A stretch of 15,877 bases of DNA from Candidatus Gallibacteroides avistercoris (GTDB lineage: Bacteria > Bacteroidota > Bacteroidia > Bacteroidales > CHK158-818). Shown here piece by piece: positions 1 through 7,703 of this stretch. Every line of letters starts with the position of its first letter. Position 1 is the first letter of the stretch. The notes under the pieces were generated by a model. The model was not told the origin of the DNA. It saw nothing but the letters and a program-made list of their open reading frames with translations, and did not search any database. A program made the position numbers and the translations under genes. The stretch is taken from NCBI GenBank assembly GCA_018714665.1, contig DVNA01000137.1, positions 1 through 15,877 of the forward strand, written 5' to 3'.

Positions 1-894
1 CACGGCACGCCCCTCTGCATCGAGCAATTTACAAGAGAGTTTATATCCGGTTACGGGAGAGGCATGGTTTCTTAACGAAACCTCCACAGAGAACTGCCCG
101 TTCTTGAACGCAGCATCCAACGGCGTTTTGGCAAAGAAATCGGTAATACGAACCTTGGGTTGTGCAAACAGATAGACATCGCGCTCGATACCGCTCATGC
201 GCCAAAAATCCTGGCACTCTACGTAAGAGGCATCCGACCATCGATATACTTCCAGGGCCAAGGTATTCTTTCCTTCTTTTACATACGAGGTTATGTCGTA
301 CCGGGCCGGGGTTTTGCTATCCTTGCTCATCCCTACAAACTCGCCGTTTACATAGACATACGCAGCTGATTTAACCCCGTCTATACTCAAAAATATCTCT
401 TTCCCGTCCCAGTTCTTGGGAATCTCAAACTCCCTGCGGTACATCCCTACCGGATTAAAGCTCTCGGGGACGTAAGGAGGTTGATTTGCCTCCATATAAG
501 GAGGAAAGCCCTTGTTGACAAATTCATACGAGGTATTTACATAAATCGGGAAACTGAAACCCTGCATCTCCCAGTTTCCGGGAACTCGGATATTTTTCCA
601 CCCCGATACGTCGAACGAAGGCTTATAAAAATCTTTCGGGCGGTTGGCAGGATTATCGGTCAGCGAAAATTTCCATTCACCGTTCAGCGACAAATAATAC
701 GGTGAAGCGTCGTACTTGTTGACCACTGCGGATGCCTCATCGGCAAAAGGCATAAAACTGGCCCGTGAAGGCTCTTTGTTGATATCGACCAAACCGGGAT
801 CGGTAATTTCGGAATAGCGGTCGGTTTGCGCCCATGCCGTCCCCATCGATGCGATGAAACAAAGGATGGCAATACATTCGGTTCTTTTTAACAT
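1..894 (-). CDS. GH2 beta-galactosidase, N-terminal part (cut by window edge)
   Basis: The reverse strand is open from an ATG at 894-892 to base 1, giving 298 codons without a stop; the rest lies outside the window. Residues 1-22 form a signal peptide (MLKRTEC, a hydrophobic core, then AWA before Q23), so the enzyme is exported, probably to the periplasm. Residues from about 55 to 245 match the GH2 sugar-binding jelly-roll domain: SLNGEWKFSL, VPGNWEMQGF, PVGMYRREFEIP, and the family signature YVECQDFWRMSGIERDVYL with Y224, E226 and W231. Residues after about 246 begin the Ig-like second domain. The catalytic TIM barrel is not in view, so activity rests on family resemblance. Full-length relatives run to roughly 1000 residues or more, so this is under a third. 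It is transcribed away from the ogt and cys genes, from the promoter at 1007-1038. Substrate specificity within GH2 cannot be told from this part. Confidence 0.93.
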   Translation of the reverse strand, partial: MLKRTECIAILCFIASMGTAWAQTDRYSEITDPGLVDINKEPSRASFMPFADEASAVVNKYDASPYYLSLNGEWKFSLTDNPANRPKDFYKPSFDVSGWKNIRVPGNWEMQGFSFPIYVNTSYEFVNKGFPPYMEANQPPYVPESFNPVGMYRREFEIPKNWDGKEIFLSIDGVKSAAYVYVNGEFVGMSKDSKTPARYDITSYVKEGKNTLALEVYRWSDASYVECQDFWRMSGIERDVYLFAQPKVRITDFFAKTPLDAAFKNGQFSVEVSLRNHASPVTGYKLSCKLLDAEGRAV

Positions 895-1006
895 AAATAC
901 TTTGTTGTTTTTTATAATTGGATTCTCTTTTTGAAAAGGGGAGATGAGGTTTCCAACGATTTTGTCGTTGTTATTTCACCCATCTTAAAGAATTTTTTCA
1001 TTGTTT

Positions 1007-1038
1007 CAAAAGTAAATTGTTTTTCCGAGATAAGCAAA
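1007..1038 (-). promoter_or_regulatory. Bacteroidetes-type promoter for the GH2 gene
   Basis: On the reverse strand a -33 element TTTG (1038-1035) is followed by exactly 20 bp and then TACTTTTG (1014-1007), matching the TAnnTTTG -7 element. Transcription would start near 1001, leaving a leader of about 105 nt before the GH2 ATG. The leader contains a small hairpin (CAACGA, 954-959, with TCGTTG, 965-970) and a 29-codon ORF starting almost at the predicted transcript start. No SusR or hybrid two-component operator is recognisable. Confidence 0.75.
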
Positions 1039-1080
1039 TCTTTTCGGAATTGACCGAATCCACCACAAAAAAAATCTTTT

Positions 1081-1323
1081 TCATGCATCTGCTTTTGCTA
1101 CATGAATGATATCATACGAATCTATTCCAGATAGTTCATGTAAAAGAGGTACACCCGGTCGTATTTTTCCATCCGGATGAGCATGGAAGATGTAAAAACG
1201 GCTATCTTTGTGAAGAAACGTAAATCCGTTCTGCCATGAATTGTTGCAAACAAGGCGGTTGCCGAAATGAATGTTGCCGGCATCTAAGGAAACCGCAGAC
1301 AGGATATGCGTAGAATATTGAAA
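1081..1323 (-). pseudogene. Start-less 80-codon fragment, likely 3' end of a decayed gene
   Basis: The reverse strand is open for 80 codons ending in TGA at 1083-1081. The translation reads like a real protein end: AGNIHFGNRLVCNNSWQNGF followed by FYIFHAHPDGKIRPGVPLLH and a tail SYDIIHVAKADA. There is no ATG, GTG or TTG start in the frame. An in-frame TAA (1326-1324) lies immediately upstream, and three more stops follow within about 40 bp, so no intact 5' part exists here. The ogt gene occupies the DNA where the missing part would be. I do not recognise the family. It sits between the GH2 promoter and ogt and points toward the GH2 gene. It was called from its non-random composition, not from any homology search, and a chance ORF of this length is possible. 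Confidence 0.45.
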
Positions 1324-1364
1324 TTAAAACGGGGACATTCTGACGAGGGACAACTATCACCATT

Positions 1365-1901
1365 ATGAAAGATACCAGAGCAAGAAATATTATCTACACA
1401 CAACAATACCACGCCGCCTGCGGTGAGCTAATTCTCGGAGCAGTAAACGGCAAGTTATGTCTCTGTGACTGGACGGCTGCAAAGCATCATAATACCGTAA
1501 GAGAACGTCTACAAAAAGCGTTGAAAGCCGACTATGCAGAACAAGAATCGAAGATCACACAAGAGGCCGCCAGACAGTTGGCACAATATTTTGAGGGGAA
1601 ACGAACAAAATTCGACATCCCGCTGTTTTTAGTCGGCACCGATTTTCAGAGAAAAGTATGGCAAGATCTATTAAAAATACCATACGGAGAGACCCGTTCG
1701 TACGCAGAACTGGCCCAAGAGGCAGGCTCCCCGAAAGGCGTCCGGGCCGTGGCGAATGCCATCGGTTCAAATGCTCTCTCTATCTTCGTTCCCTGCCACC
1801 GTATTATCGGGAGTAACCGTTCCCTGACCGGTTATGCAGGAGGACTCCGAGCCAAAGATTTTTTGATAAAACTGGAATCTCTTACTCTACTCAAAAGATA
1901 A
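1365..1901 (+). CDS. ogt: Methylated-DNA-[protein]-cysteine S-methyltransferase
   Basis: This 178-residue protein is a suicide DNA-repair enzyme that takes the alkyl group from O6-alkylguanine (and O4-alkylthymine) onto its own cysteine. The active-site motif PCHRII is complete, with C144 as acceptor. Just upstream are the helix-turn-helix residues GETRSYAELAQ and the segment KGVRAVANAIGSN, which flip out and recognise the base. The C-terminal stretch TGYAGGLRAKDFLIKLE is also standard. The N-terminal 80 residues are the usual variable domain. Length is normal for an Ogt-type stand-alone protein, and there is no Ada regulatory domain. The ATG at 1365 is the first in frame and no clear Shine-Dalgarno precedes it. 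A -7-like TATCTTTG at 1203-1210 has no matching -33. It appears to be a single-gene unit, separated from cysQ by 140 bp with a weak hairpin. Ogt versus Ada-like naming is by architecture only. Confidence 0.94.
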   Translation: MKDTRARNIIYTQQYHAACGELILGAVNGKLCLCDWTAAKHHNTVRERLQKALKADYAEQESKITQEAARQLAQYFEGKRTKFDIPLFLVGTDFQRKVWQDLLKIPYGETRSYAELAQEAGSPKGVRAVANAIGSNALSIFVPCHRIIGSNRSLTGYAGGLRAKDFLIKLESLTLLKR

Positions 1902-1948
1902 AGGGAAAAACGCTCTTTCTGAGAAAACTCTCCCCTACAACAGCCCCT

Positions 1949-1968
1949 TGCATTTCTGAATGCATTTT
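1949..1968 (+). terminator. Weak intrinsic terminator after ogt
   Basis: TGCATT (1949-1954) pairs with AATGCA (1959-1964) across a TCTG loop and is followed by TTTT. The stem is only 6 bp and AT-rich, so termination would be partial at best. Confidence 0.4.
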
Positions 1969-2017
1969 GAATAATTATAAATTAGCCTAAAATAGCGGAT
2001 TAATTCCGAAAAAACTA

Positions 2018-2025
2018 TACTTTTG
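2018..2025 (+). promoter_or_regulatory. Probable -7 element of the cysQ operon promoter
   Basis: TACTTTTG matches the Bacteroidetes TAnnTTTG box and lies 16 bp before the cysQ ATG, giving a leader of about 10 nt. No TTTG is found at the expected -33 position (about 1994-1997), so the call rests on one element plus AT-rich upstream DNA. It would be the only promoter seen for the seven-gene run to 9802. Confidence 0.4.
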
Positions 2026-2041
2026 CAAAAAGTTTTACTAA

Positions 2042-2857
2042 ATGGATACGAATGTTCTATCGACAAGTGCCATAGAGGCTGCCATCCTCGCCGGTCAGGA
2101 AATTATGAAGATCTACACCGATCCGGCGTCAGACTTCGAAATAGAAAAAAAAGCGGATAACTCTCCCCTGACCATCGCCGACCGATGCGCACATCAAATT
2201 ATTTCGGACTGTTTAGAAAAACTGCCCTATCCGATACTGAGCGAAGAGGGAAAACACATACCTTACCAAGAACGCAAAGGATGGGAAACGCTTTGGATTG
2301 TCGATCCGCTGGACGGGACCAAAGAGTTTATCAAACGAAACGGAGAATTTACGGTAAACATTGCGTTGGTAACGAATGGAATCCCTGTCTTGGGTGTTGT
2401 CTATGTCCCGGTAAGCAGCCTGCTCTATTTCGGTGATGAAAAAAACGGAGCATACAGAACCGTCTTACCTGAAAAAATAGACATCGGTCAAATGACAATC
2501 GAGGAGTGGCGACAACAGGCGGTTCGTTTACCCATCAAAAAAGAACGTCCTTATACGGCTGTCGCTTCACGTTCTCATTTGGATAAAGAGACTGAGACTT
2601 TACTTGAAAACCTGAAAAAAGAACATCCCGATTTGACTACCACCTCTATCGGGAGTTCGTTAAAAATATGTTTAGTGGCCGAAGGATCGGCCGACATATA
2701 CCCGCGGAATGCCCCTACCATGGAATGGGATACGGCAGCCGGACACGCCTTGTTGCGGGCGGCGGGGATGAATATGTACCGTTCGGGGACAAACGTTCCG
2801 TTGTGTTACAACAAAGAGGATCTCCATAATCCTTTTTTCATTGTCCTCAATAAATAA
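2042..2857 (+). CDS. cysQ: 3'(2'),5'-bisphosphate nucleotidase CysQ
   Basis: This 271-residue protein belongs to the inositol-monophosphatase fold. CysQ hydrolyses adenosine 3',5'-bisphosphate (PAP) to AMP, clearing the product that inhibits PAPS-using enzymes. The metal-binding residues are all visible: E68-E69 in LSEEGKH, the signature DPLDGT (D88-P-L-D91-G-T93) followed by KEFIKRNGEFTVNIALV, and W229-D230 in EWDTAAGHALLRAAG. The lysine after DPLDGT (TKEF) is typical of CysQ rather than of inositol monophosphatase. It is the first gene of the run, 12 bp before the permease. Placing PAP removal with PAPS synthesis and a sulfotransferase fits a sulfonation cycle. The ATG at 2042 is preceded by no ribosome-binding sequence, which is normal for the phylum. 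Confidence in the function is high. Confidence 0.95.
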   Translation: MDTNVLSTSAIEAAILAGQEIMKIYTDPASDFEIEKKADNSPLTIADRCAHQIISDCLEKLPYPILSEEGKHIPYQERKGWETLWIVDPLDGTKEFIKRNGEFTVNIALVTNGIPVLGVVYVPVSSLLYFGDEKNGAYRTVLPEKIDIGQMTIEEWRQQAVRLPIKKERPYTAVASRSHLDKETETLLENLKKEHPDLTTTSIGSSLKICLVAEGSADIYPRNAPTMEWDTAAGHALLRAAGMNMYRSGTNVPLCYNKEDLHNPFFIVLNK

Positions 2858-2869
2858 CCGTTTACACGT

Positions 2870-4423
2870 ATGTCGCTTGATGCTTATTTAGTGCTTTTGG
2901 GGCTTATCGCCATGCTGGTTATCTTGATTCTGGATAAAATGCGTCCAGGACTGGTGTTGCTGTCGATAGTGGTATTTTTCTTATGTGCGGGAATCCTAAC
3001 ACCCAAAGAGATGCTGGAAGGATTCAGCAACAAAGGGATGATAACCGTAGCCATGCTGTTTCTGGTAAGCGAAGGCATCCGGCAAAGCGGGGCACTGGAA
3101 CACGTTATAAAAAAACTTCTCCCAGAAAAAAAGAGCTCCGTTTTCAAGGCCCAACTTCGTATCCTGCCTCCTATTGCATGCATCTCCGCTTTTCTGAACA
3201 ACACGCCGGTTGTGGTTATTTTCGCTCCCATTATCAAGCGCTGGGCCGAGAGGGTAAAGATTCCCGCTACCAAATTTCTCATACCTCTCTCTTATGCCAC
3301 CGTATTGGGAGGGCTTTGCACATTAATCGGAACCTCTACGAACCTGGTAGTGCACGGTATGATTATCGATGCCGGATACGAAGGGTTTACCATGTTTGAG
3401 ATTGCCTGGGTAGGTATACCTCTTACCATTGCCGGTATCCTCTATATGTTGACATTTTCCAACAAGCTGTTGCCCGATGTACGCGACAACAACGCGGACG
3501 ACGATTCGGAAGATGAAAACCCGGGAAACCTGCATCGGGTAGAGGCGGTTCTAAGCTCCCGTTTTCCGGGTATCAACAAGACGCTCAAAGAGTTCAACTT
3601 TACCCGCCACTACGGAGCCATCGTCAAAGAAATCAGAAGCGGAGGTATCCGTTATACACACGACTTGGATACCATCGTACTGCACGAAGGTGATACGCTG
3701 GTACTTTGGGCCGACGACACATTCATCCCCACCTGGGGCGAATCGAGCGTATTCGTCCTCTTGGCAAACGGGACAGATAGGGAGAGCCCCATGTCCAAAA
3801 AGAAAAGATGGCTGGCCCTGATCCTGCTCTTTGTCATGATCGTCGGAGCAACGGTAGGCGAACTACCTGTTGTAAAAGAGCATATCACGGGTATCAAGCT
3901 GGATATGTTTTTCTTTGTCTGCGTTACTACCATCATTATGGCGTGGACAAAAATATTTCCGCCCAAGAAATATACCAAATACATCTCCTGGGACATCCTT
4001 ATCACCATTGCCTGCGCTTTCGCCATCAGCAAAGCCATGGAAAACTCCGGCCTGGCCTCCATGGCAGCCAGCTACATCATCAACCTGTCGCACAGTTACG
4101 GCCCGTATGCCCTGCTGGCCATGCTCTACCTCATTGTCAATGCGGTTACAGAGCTGATCACCAACAATGCAGCGGCGGCTTTGGGTTTCCCGATAGCACT
4201 TTCGGTGGCCCTCCAATTAGGAGTAGACCCTACCCCCTTCTTCATCACAGTCTGCATTGCAGCATCTGCGGCATTCAGTACTTCAATCGGTTACCAAACC
4301 AATCTGATCGTACAAGGGGTAGGTGGATATAAATTTACAGACTTCGTAAAAATCGGTCTCCCCCTAAACCTCATCTGTTTCTTGATTTCAATCTTCTTAA
4401 TACCGTTAGTATGGAAGTTTTAG
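2870..4423 (+). CDS. SLC13-family permease with internal TrkA-C domain (probable sulfate importer)
   Basis: This 517-residue inner-membrane protein is hydrophobic at both ends with a soluble insert. The N-terminal half (to about residue 205) has the conserved hairpin NNTPVV (N110-N111) and GGLCTLIGTSTNL (147-159). Residues about 213-300 are a hydrophilic TrkA-C/RCK-C-like regulatory domain (ILSSRFPGINKTL-like start, later HEGDTLVLWADD). The C-terminal half repeats the motifs as NNAAAALGFPIAL (N432-N433) and SIGYQTNLIVQG (472-483). This inverted-repeat pattern belongs to the divalent-anion/sodium symporter (DASS) superfamily. Many relatives carry two TrkA-C domains in roughly 600 residues; here I see one. 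Position between cysQ and cysC makes sulfate the most likely substrate, which is an inference from context; dicarboxylates or other anions are possible. Its last 13 bases overlap the start of cysC, suggesting translational coupling. Confidence 0.85.
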   Translation: MSLDAYLVLLGLIAMLVILILDKMRPGLVLLSIVVFFLCAGILTPKEMLEGFSNKGMITVAMLFLVSEGIRQSGALEHVIKKLLPEKKSSVFKAQLRILPPIACISAFLNNTPVVVIFAPIIKRWAERVKIPATKFLIPLSYATVLGGLCTLIGTSTNLVVHGMIIDAGYEGFTMFEIAWVGIPLTIAGILYMLTFSNKLLPDVRDNNADDDSEDENPGNLHRVEAVLSSRFPGINKTLKEFNFTRHYGAIVKEIRSGGIRYTHDLDTIVLHEGDTLVLWADDTFIPTWGESSVFVLLANGTDRESPMSKKKRWLALILLFVMIVGATVGELPVVKEHITGIKLDMFFFVCVTTIIMAWTKIFPPKKYTKYISWDILITIACAFAISKAMENSGLASMAASYIINLSHSYGPYALLAMLYLIVNAVTELITNNAAAALGFPIALSVALQLGVDPTPFFITVCIAASAAFSTSIGYQTNLIVQGVGGYKFTDFVKIGLPLNLICFLISIFLIPLVWKF

Positions 4424-5016
4424 ACAATAACATATATCCGATTTTCGACCGCATGATGGGTCGAGAAGACAAAGAGGCTCTCCTGAAACAACACAGCCTG
4501 ATGATCTGGTTTACCGGGTTGTCCGGATCGGGAAAAAGCACCGTAGCCATTGCGCTGGAACGCGAACTGCACCGGCGCGGGTTGCTCTGCCGGATTCTCG
4601 ACGGCGACAACATCCGCAGCGGCATCAACAACAATTTGGGTTTTACAGAAACAGACCGGGTGGAAAACATCCGGCGGATTGCCGAGGTAAGCAAACTGTT
4701 CATCGACACGGGCATCATCACCATTGCCGCTTTCATCAGCCCCAGTAACGACCTGCGCAAAATGGCAGCCGAAATCATCGGCCGGGAAAACTTCCTGGAA
4801 GTATTTGTCAATACACCCCTGGAAGTATGCGAACAGCGGGACGTGAAAGGACTCTATGCCAAAGCCCGCCGAGGCGAGATAAAAAACTTTACCGGCATCA
4901 GCGCTCCTTTTGAAGCCCCTTCGCATCCCGATCTGACGCTGGACACCTCGAAACTGACCCTCGAAGAGTCGGTAAACCTCCTGTTGGAAAAAATTTTGCC
5001 GAAAGTTTCACGATAA
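4411..5016 (+). CDS. cysC: Adenylyl-sulfate (APS) kinase CysC
   Basis: This 201-residue cytoplasmic kinase converts APS and ATP to PAPS, the universal sulfonate donor. The Walker A motif GLSGSGKST spans residues 36-44. LDGDNIRSG follows at 63-71, with D64 and R69 in the APS site. DRVENIRRIAEV at 82-93 and FISP at 108-111 follow, where S110 corresponds to the serine that is phosphorylated in known APS kinases. KGLYAKARRGEIKNFTGISA is the usual lid region. All key residues are intact, so this should be the working kinase of the pathway, in contrast to the degenerate tail of CysN. The ATG at 4411 lies inside the last codons of the permease (13-base overlap). It precedes cysD by 21 bp. Length is normal for a stand-alone CysC. 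Confidence 0.96.
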   Translation: MEVLDNNIYPIFDRMMGREDKEALLKQHSLMIWFTGLSGSGKSTVAIALERELHRRGLLCRILDGDNIRSGINNNLGFTETDRVENIRRIAEVSKLFIDTGIITIAAFISPSNDLRKMAAEIIGRENFLEVFVNTPLEVCEQRDVKGLYAKARRGEIKNFTGISAPFEAPSHPDLTLDTSKLTLEESVNLLLEKILPKVSR

Positions 5017-5037
5017 ATAAGACCAATCTAACAAGAT

Positions 5038-5946
5038 ATGCCAGAATATAAATTAAGCCATTTAAAAGAGCTGGAAGCCGAAGCGATATACATCATCCGC
5101 GAAGTGGCGGCCGAATTTCAAAATCCGGTAATGCTCTACTCCATCGGGAAAGATTCGTCCGTTATGGTACGTTTGGCCGAAAAGGCATTTGCCCCGGGCA
5201 AAGTCCCTTTCCCGCTCATGCACATCGACTCCAAGTGGAAGTTCAAAGAGATGATTGCCTTCCGCGACCAATACGCCCGCGAACACAACTGGAACCTGAT
5301 TGTCGAATCGAACATGGAGGCCTTTCGGGCCGGCGTAGGCCCCTTTACGCACGGAAGCAAGGTACATACCGACTTGATGAAGACACAGGCCCTTTTGGCC
5401 GCATTGGACAAATACAAATTCGATGCCGCATTCGGAGGAGCCCGGCGTGACGAAGAGAAATCGCGTGCCAAGGAACGCATCTTCTCTTTCCGGGACAGGT
5501 TCCACCAATGGGATCCCAAAAACCAGCGCCCCGAATTGTGGGACATCTACAACACCAGAGTCAATAAAGGCGAATCCATCCGGGTCTTCCCTCTCTCCAA
5601 CTGGACGGAATTGGATGTATGGCAATACATCCGGTTGGAAAACATCCCCATCGTCCCGCTCTATTTTGCCAAAGAGCGACCCATCGTAAACATCGACGGT
5701 AACCTGATCATGGTCGATGACGACCGGATGCCCGAAAAATACCGGAAACAGGCCAAAATGATGAAAGTACGGTTCCGTACCTTAGGTTGTTATCCGCTCA
5801 CCGGAGCCATCGAATCGGACGCCGATACGATTGAGAAAATCGTCGAAGAGATGATGACTACCACCAAATCGGAACGTACCACCCGGGTCATAGACTTCGA
5901 CCAGGAGGCCAGTATGGAACAGAAAAAAAGAGAAGGATATTTTTAA
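5038..5946 (+). CDS. cysD: Sulfate adenylyltransferase subunit 2 (CysD)
   Basis: This 302-residue subunit is the catalytic ATP pyrophosphatase half of ATP sulfurylase, forming APS from sulfate and ATP together with CysN. The PP-loop SIGKDSSVM is at residues 35-43. MHIDSKWKFKEMI, THGSKVHTDLMKT, and FGGARRDEEKSRAKER follow in the order seen in the family; the GGARRDEE block contacts the nucleotide. The C-terminus ends EQKKREGYF, the usual CysD ending. Length equals that of typical CysD (about 300). It starts 21 bp after cysC and ends 3 bp before cysN, so the two subunits are almost certainly co-translated. No oddities are seen. Confidence 0.97.
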   Translation: MPEYKLSHLKELEAEAIYIIREVAAEFQNPVMLYSIGKDSSVMVRLAEKAFAPGKVPFPLMHIDSKWKFKEMIAFRDQYAREHNWNLIVESNMEAFRAGVGPFTHGSKVHTDLMKTQALLAALDKYKFDAAFGGARRDEEKSRAKERIFSFRDRFHQWDPKNQRPELWDIYNTRVNKGESIRVFPLSNWTELDVWQYIRLENIPIVPLYFAKERPIVNIDGNLIMVDDDRMPEKYRKQAKMMKVRFRTLGCYPLTGAIESDADTIEKIVEEMMTTTKSERTTRVIDFDQEASMEQKKREGYF

Positions 5947-5949
5947 GAT

Positions 5950-7692
5950 ATGCAGATTATGACGACACCAACACTGAATATAAAAGAGTTCCTCGACCAG
6001 GACGAAAAAAAAGACCTGCTGCGCCTGTTGACCGCCGGATCGGTAGATGACGGCAAATCGACGCTGATAGGACGGCTGCTATTCGACAGCAAAAAACTCT
6101 ACGAAGACCAGCTGGTTGCCCTGGAACGCGACAGCAAACGGGTAGGAAACGCCGGAGAAGACAACATCGACTACGCCTTGCTGCTCGACGGTCTGAAAGC
6201 CGAACGCGAACAGGGTATTACCATCGACGTGGCATACCGCTACTTCTCTACCAACAAACGGAAATTCATCATTGCCGATACCCCGGGACACGAACAATAT
6301 ACCCGCAACATGATAACGGGCGGCTCTACGGCCAGCTTGGCCATTATTCTGGTGGACGCACGCACCGGGGTCATTACACAAACCAAACGGCACTCGTACC
6401 TGATCTCCCTGTTGGGTATCAAACACGTGGTACTGGCTGTCAACAAAATGGACCTGGTAGATTACAGCCAGGAGGTTTTCGACAAGATTGTAAACGATTA
6501 CAAAACGTTCGTGGCCCCGTTCAACATTCCGGACATCCAATGTATCCCGCTGTCGGCGCTTAAAGGCGACAACGTGGTCGATCCTTCGCCCAACATGACC
6601 TGGTACACCGGATTGCCGCTGCTGGGATTTCTGGAAACCGTACACGTGGCCAGCGACCAAAACTTCGAGAACTTCCGCTATCCGGTGCAATACGTGTCGC
6701 GCCCGAACCTCGATTTCAGGGGATTTTGCGGGAAAGTAGCCTCGGGAATCGTACGGAAAGGCGACGAAATCGTGGCGCTGCCCTCGGGCAAAAAATCGCG
6801 TATAAAATCCATCTATACCTACGACGGAGAGCTGGACGAGGCTTTCCCGCCCCAATCCGTAACGTTGACACTGGAAGACGAGATAGATGTCTCTCGGGGC
6901 GAAATGCTGGTACATCCGTCAGACCTGCCCCGCATCGGCCGCAATTTTGAAGCCATGCTTGTGTGGATGGACGAAAAGGAGATGGATGCCGGACAGCAAT
7001 ATTACCTCAAACATACCACCAATACCACCCGGGCGCACATCGACACGATTCGTTACAAGGTGGACGTCAATACCCTGAAACAATCAGCCACCGAGGCTCT
7101 GACCCTAAACGAAATAGGCCGCGTTACGCTGGCTACCAACAAACCGTTGTTTTTCGACCCGTACCAGAACAACAAAAATTGCGGCGCCTTCATCCTGATA
7201 GACCCGATCACCAACAATACTTGTGCCGTAGGGATGATTATCGACCAGATCAACAGCAAGGACATAGCCTCGAACATCACCGACGAAGTACGCCGGCAAA
7301 TGGCACAAGGCATCTCTGCCGTACCCCTGGAAGAGAAAGAAAAACGACTCGACCAGAAGGGATGCGTATTCTCCATCGCCGGCAACTCTCCGGAAGCCAA
7401 ACGCGAATATGCCTACCTGCTGGAACGCCGGCTGACAGACATCGGACGTACCGTGGCCGTTATAGACGCCGTTGCCTTGCAACTGGACGCTGAAATCTGC
7501 CACCGCATAGGCCACGTCCTCCGGATGCAGGGGTTGGTTGTCATCTGTATTACGTGCGATGGCGCAGGCGACGACGACAACCTGCTCGTCATCACCCAGG
7601 AGAGAAACCAGGGCTCGATGATCAGCAGCTCGGCCGAACGCCACAAAATATCGTCTGCCGTAGAAGATATCGTAAACAAAATCGTTCAATAA
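5950..7692 (+). CDS. cysN: Sulfate adenylyltransferase GTPase subunit (CysN) with degenerate CysC-like tail
   Basis: This 580-residue GTPase couples GTP hydrolysis to APS formation by CysD. GTP-binding motifs are complete: GSVDDGKS (30-37), DTPGH (110-114) and NKMD (165-168). Residues about 225-440 are the two EF-Tu-like beta-barrel domains. Beyond about residue 465 the chain does not end as in a plain CysN. It continues for about 110 residues that resemble the start of an APS kinase (VFSIAGNSPEAKR, then LLERRLTDIGRTVAVIDA, compare GLSGSGKST and ALERELHRRGLLCRILDG in the neighbouring CysC). The P-loop there is broken: the conserved glycine before K484 is alanine and the following S/T is R485. 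So this reads as a NodQ/CysNC-type fusion that lost kinase activity. Translation could start at the ATG of 5950 or at 5959; both leave all domains intact. The sulfotransferase follows after 11 bp. Confidence 0.95.
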   Translation: MQIMTTPTLNIKEFLDQDEKKDLLRLLTAGSVDDGKSTLIGRLLFDSKKLYEDQLVALERDSKRVGNAGEDNIDYALLLDGLKAEREQGITIDVAYRYFSTNKRKFIIADTPGHEQYTRNMITGGSTASLAIILVDARTGVITQTKRHSYLISLLGIKHVVLAVNKMDLVDYSQEVFDKIVNDYKTFVAPFNIPDIQCIPLSALKGDNVVDPSPNMTWYTGLPLLGFLETVHVASDQNFENFRYPVQYVSRPNLDFRGFCGKVASGIVRKGDEIVALPSGKKSRIKSIYTYDGELDEAFPPQSVTLTLEDEIDVSRGEMLVHPSDLPRIGRNFEAMLVWMDEKEMDAGQQYYLKHTTNTTRAHIDTIRYKVDVNTLKQSATEALTLNEIGRVTLATNKPLFFDPYQNNKNCGAFILIDPITNNTCAVGMIIDQINSKDIASNITDEVRRQMAQGISAVPLEEKEKRLDQKGCVFSIAGNSPEAKREYAYLLERRLTDIGRTVAVIDAVALQLDAEICHRIGHVLRMQGLVVICITCDGAGDDDNLLVITQERNQGSMISSSAERHKISSAVEDIVNKIVQ

Positions 7693-7703
7693 ACAAAACT
7701 GAT

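Noticed and set aside
1..894. Polysaccharide utilisation locus
   Set aside because: GH2, a putative hydrolase and GH29 are present, but no susC/susD pair or PUL regulator is visible, and the genes are separated by unrelated operons.
1203..1210. TATCTTTG on the plus strand as an ogt promoter -7 box
   Set aside because: No TTTG is found 19-21 bp upstream, the box lies within the minus-strand fragment, and it would leave a leader of about 150 nt.
5062..5625. Long minus-strand open frames opposite cysD, cysN, tamL and the SLC13 gene
   Set aside because: They are antisense shadows of GC-rich codons; each lies opposite a gene with intact family motifs and shows none of its own.
6003..6012. A8 run in cysN and T8 run at 12753-12760 as phase-variation switches
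   Set aside because: Both runs are in frame and of a length expected by chance in this composition; no sign of variability can be seen in a single sequence.
7554..7703. N-terminal extension of the sulfotransferase into cysN
   Set aside because: The extra 50 residues are an out-of-frame reading of the cysN 3' end (arginine-rich, low complexity); ATG 7704 follows the cysN stop and begins the family-like sequence.
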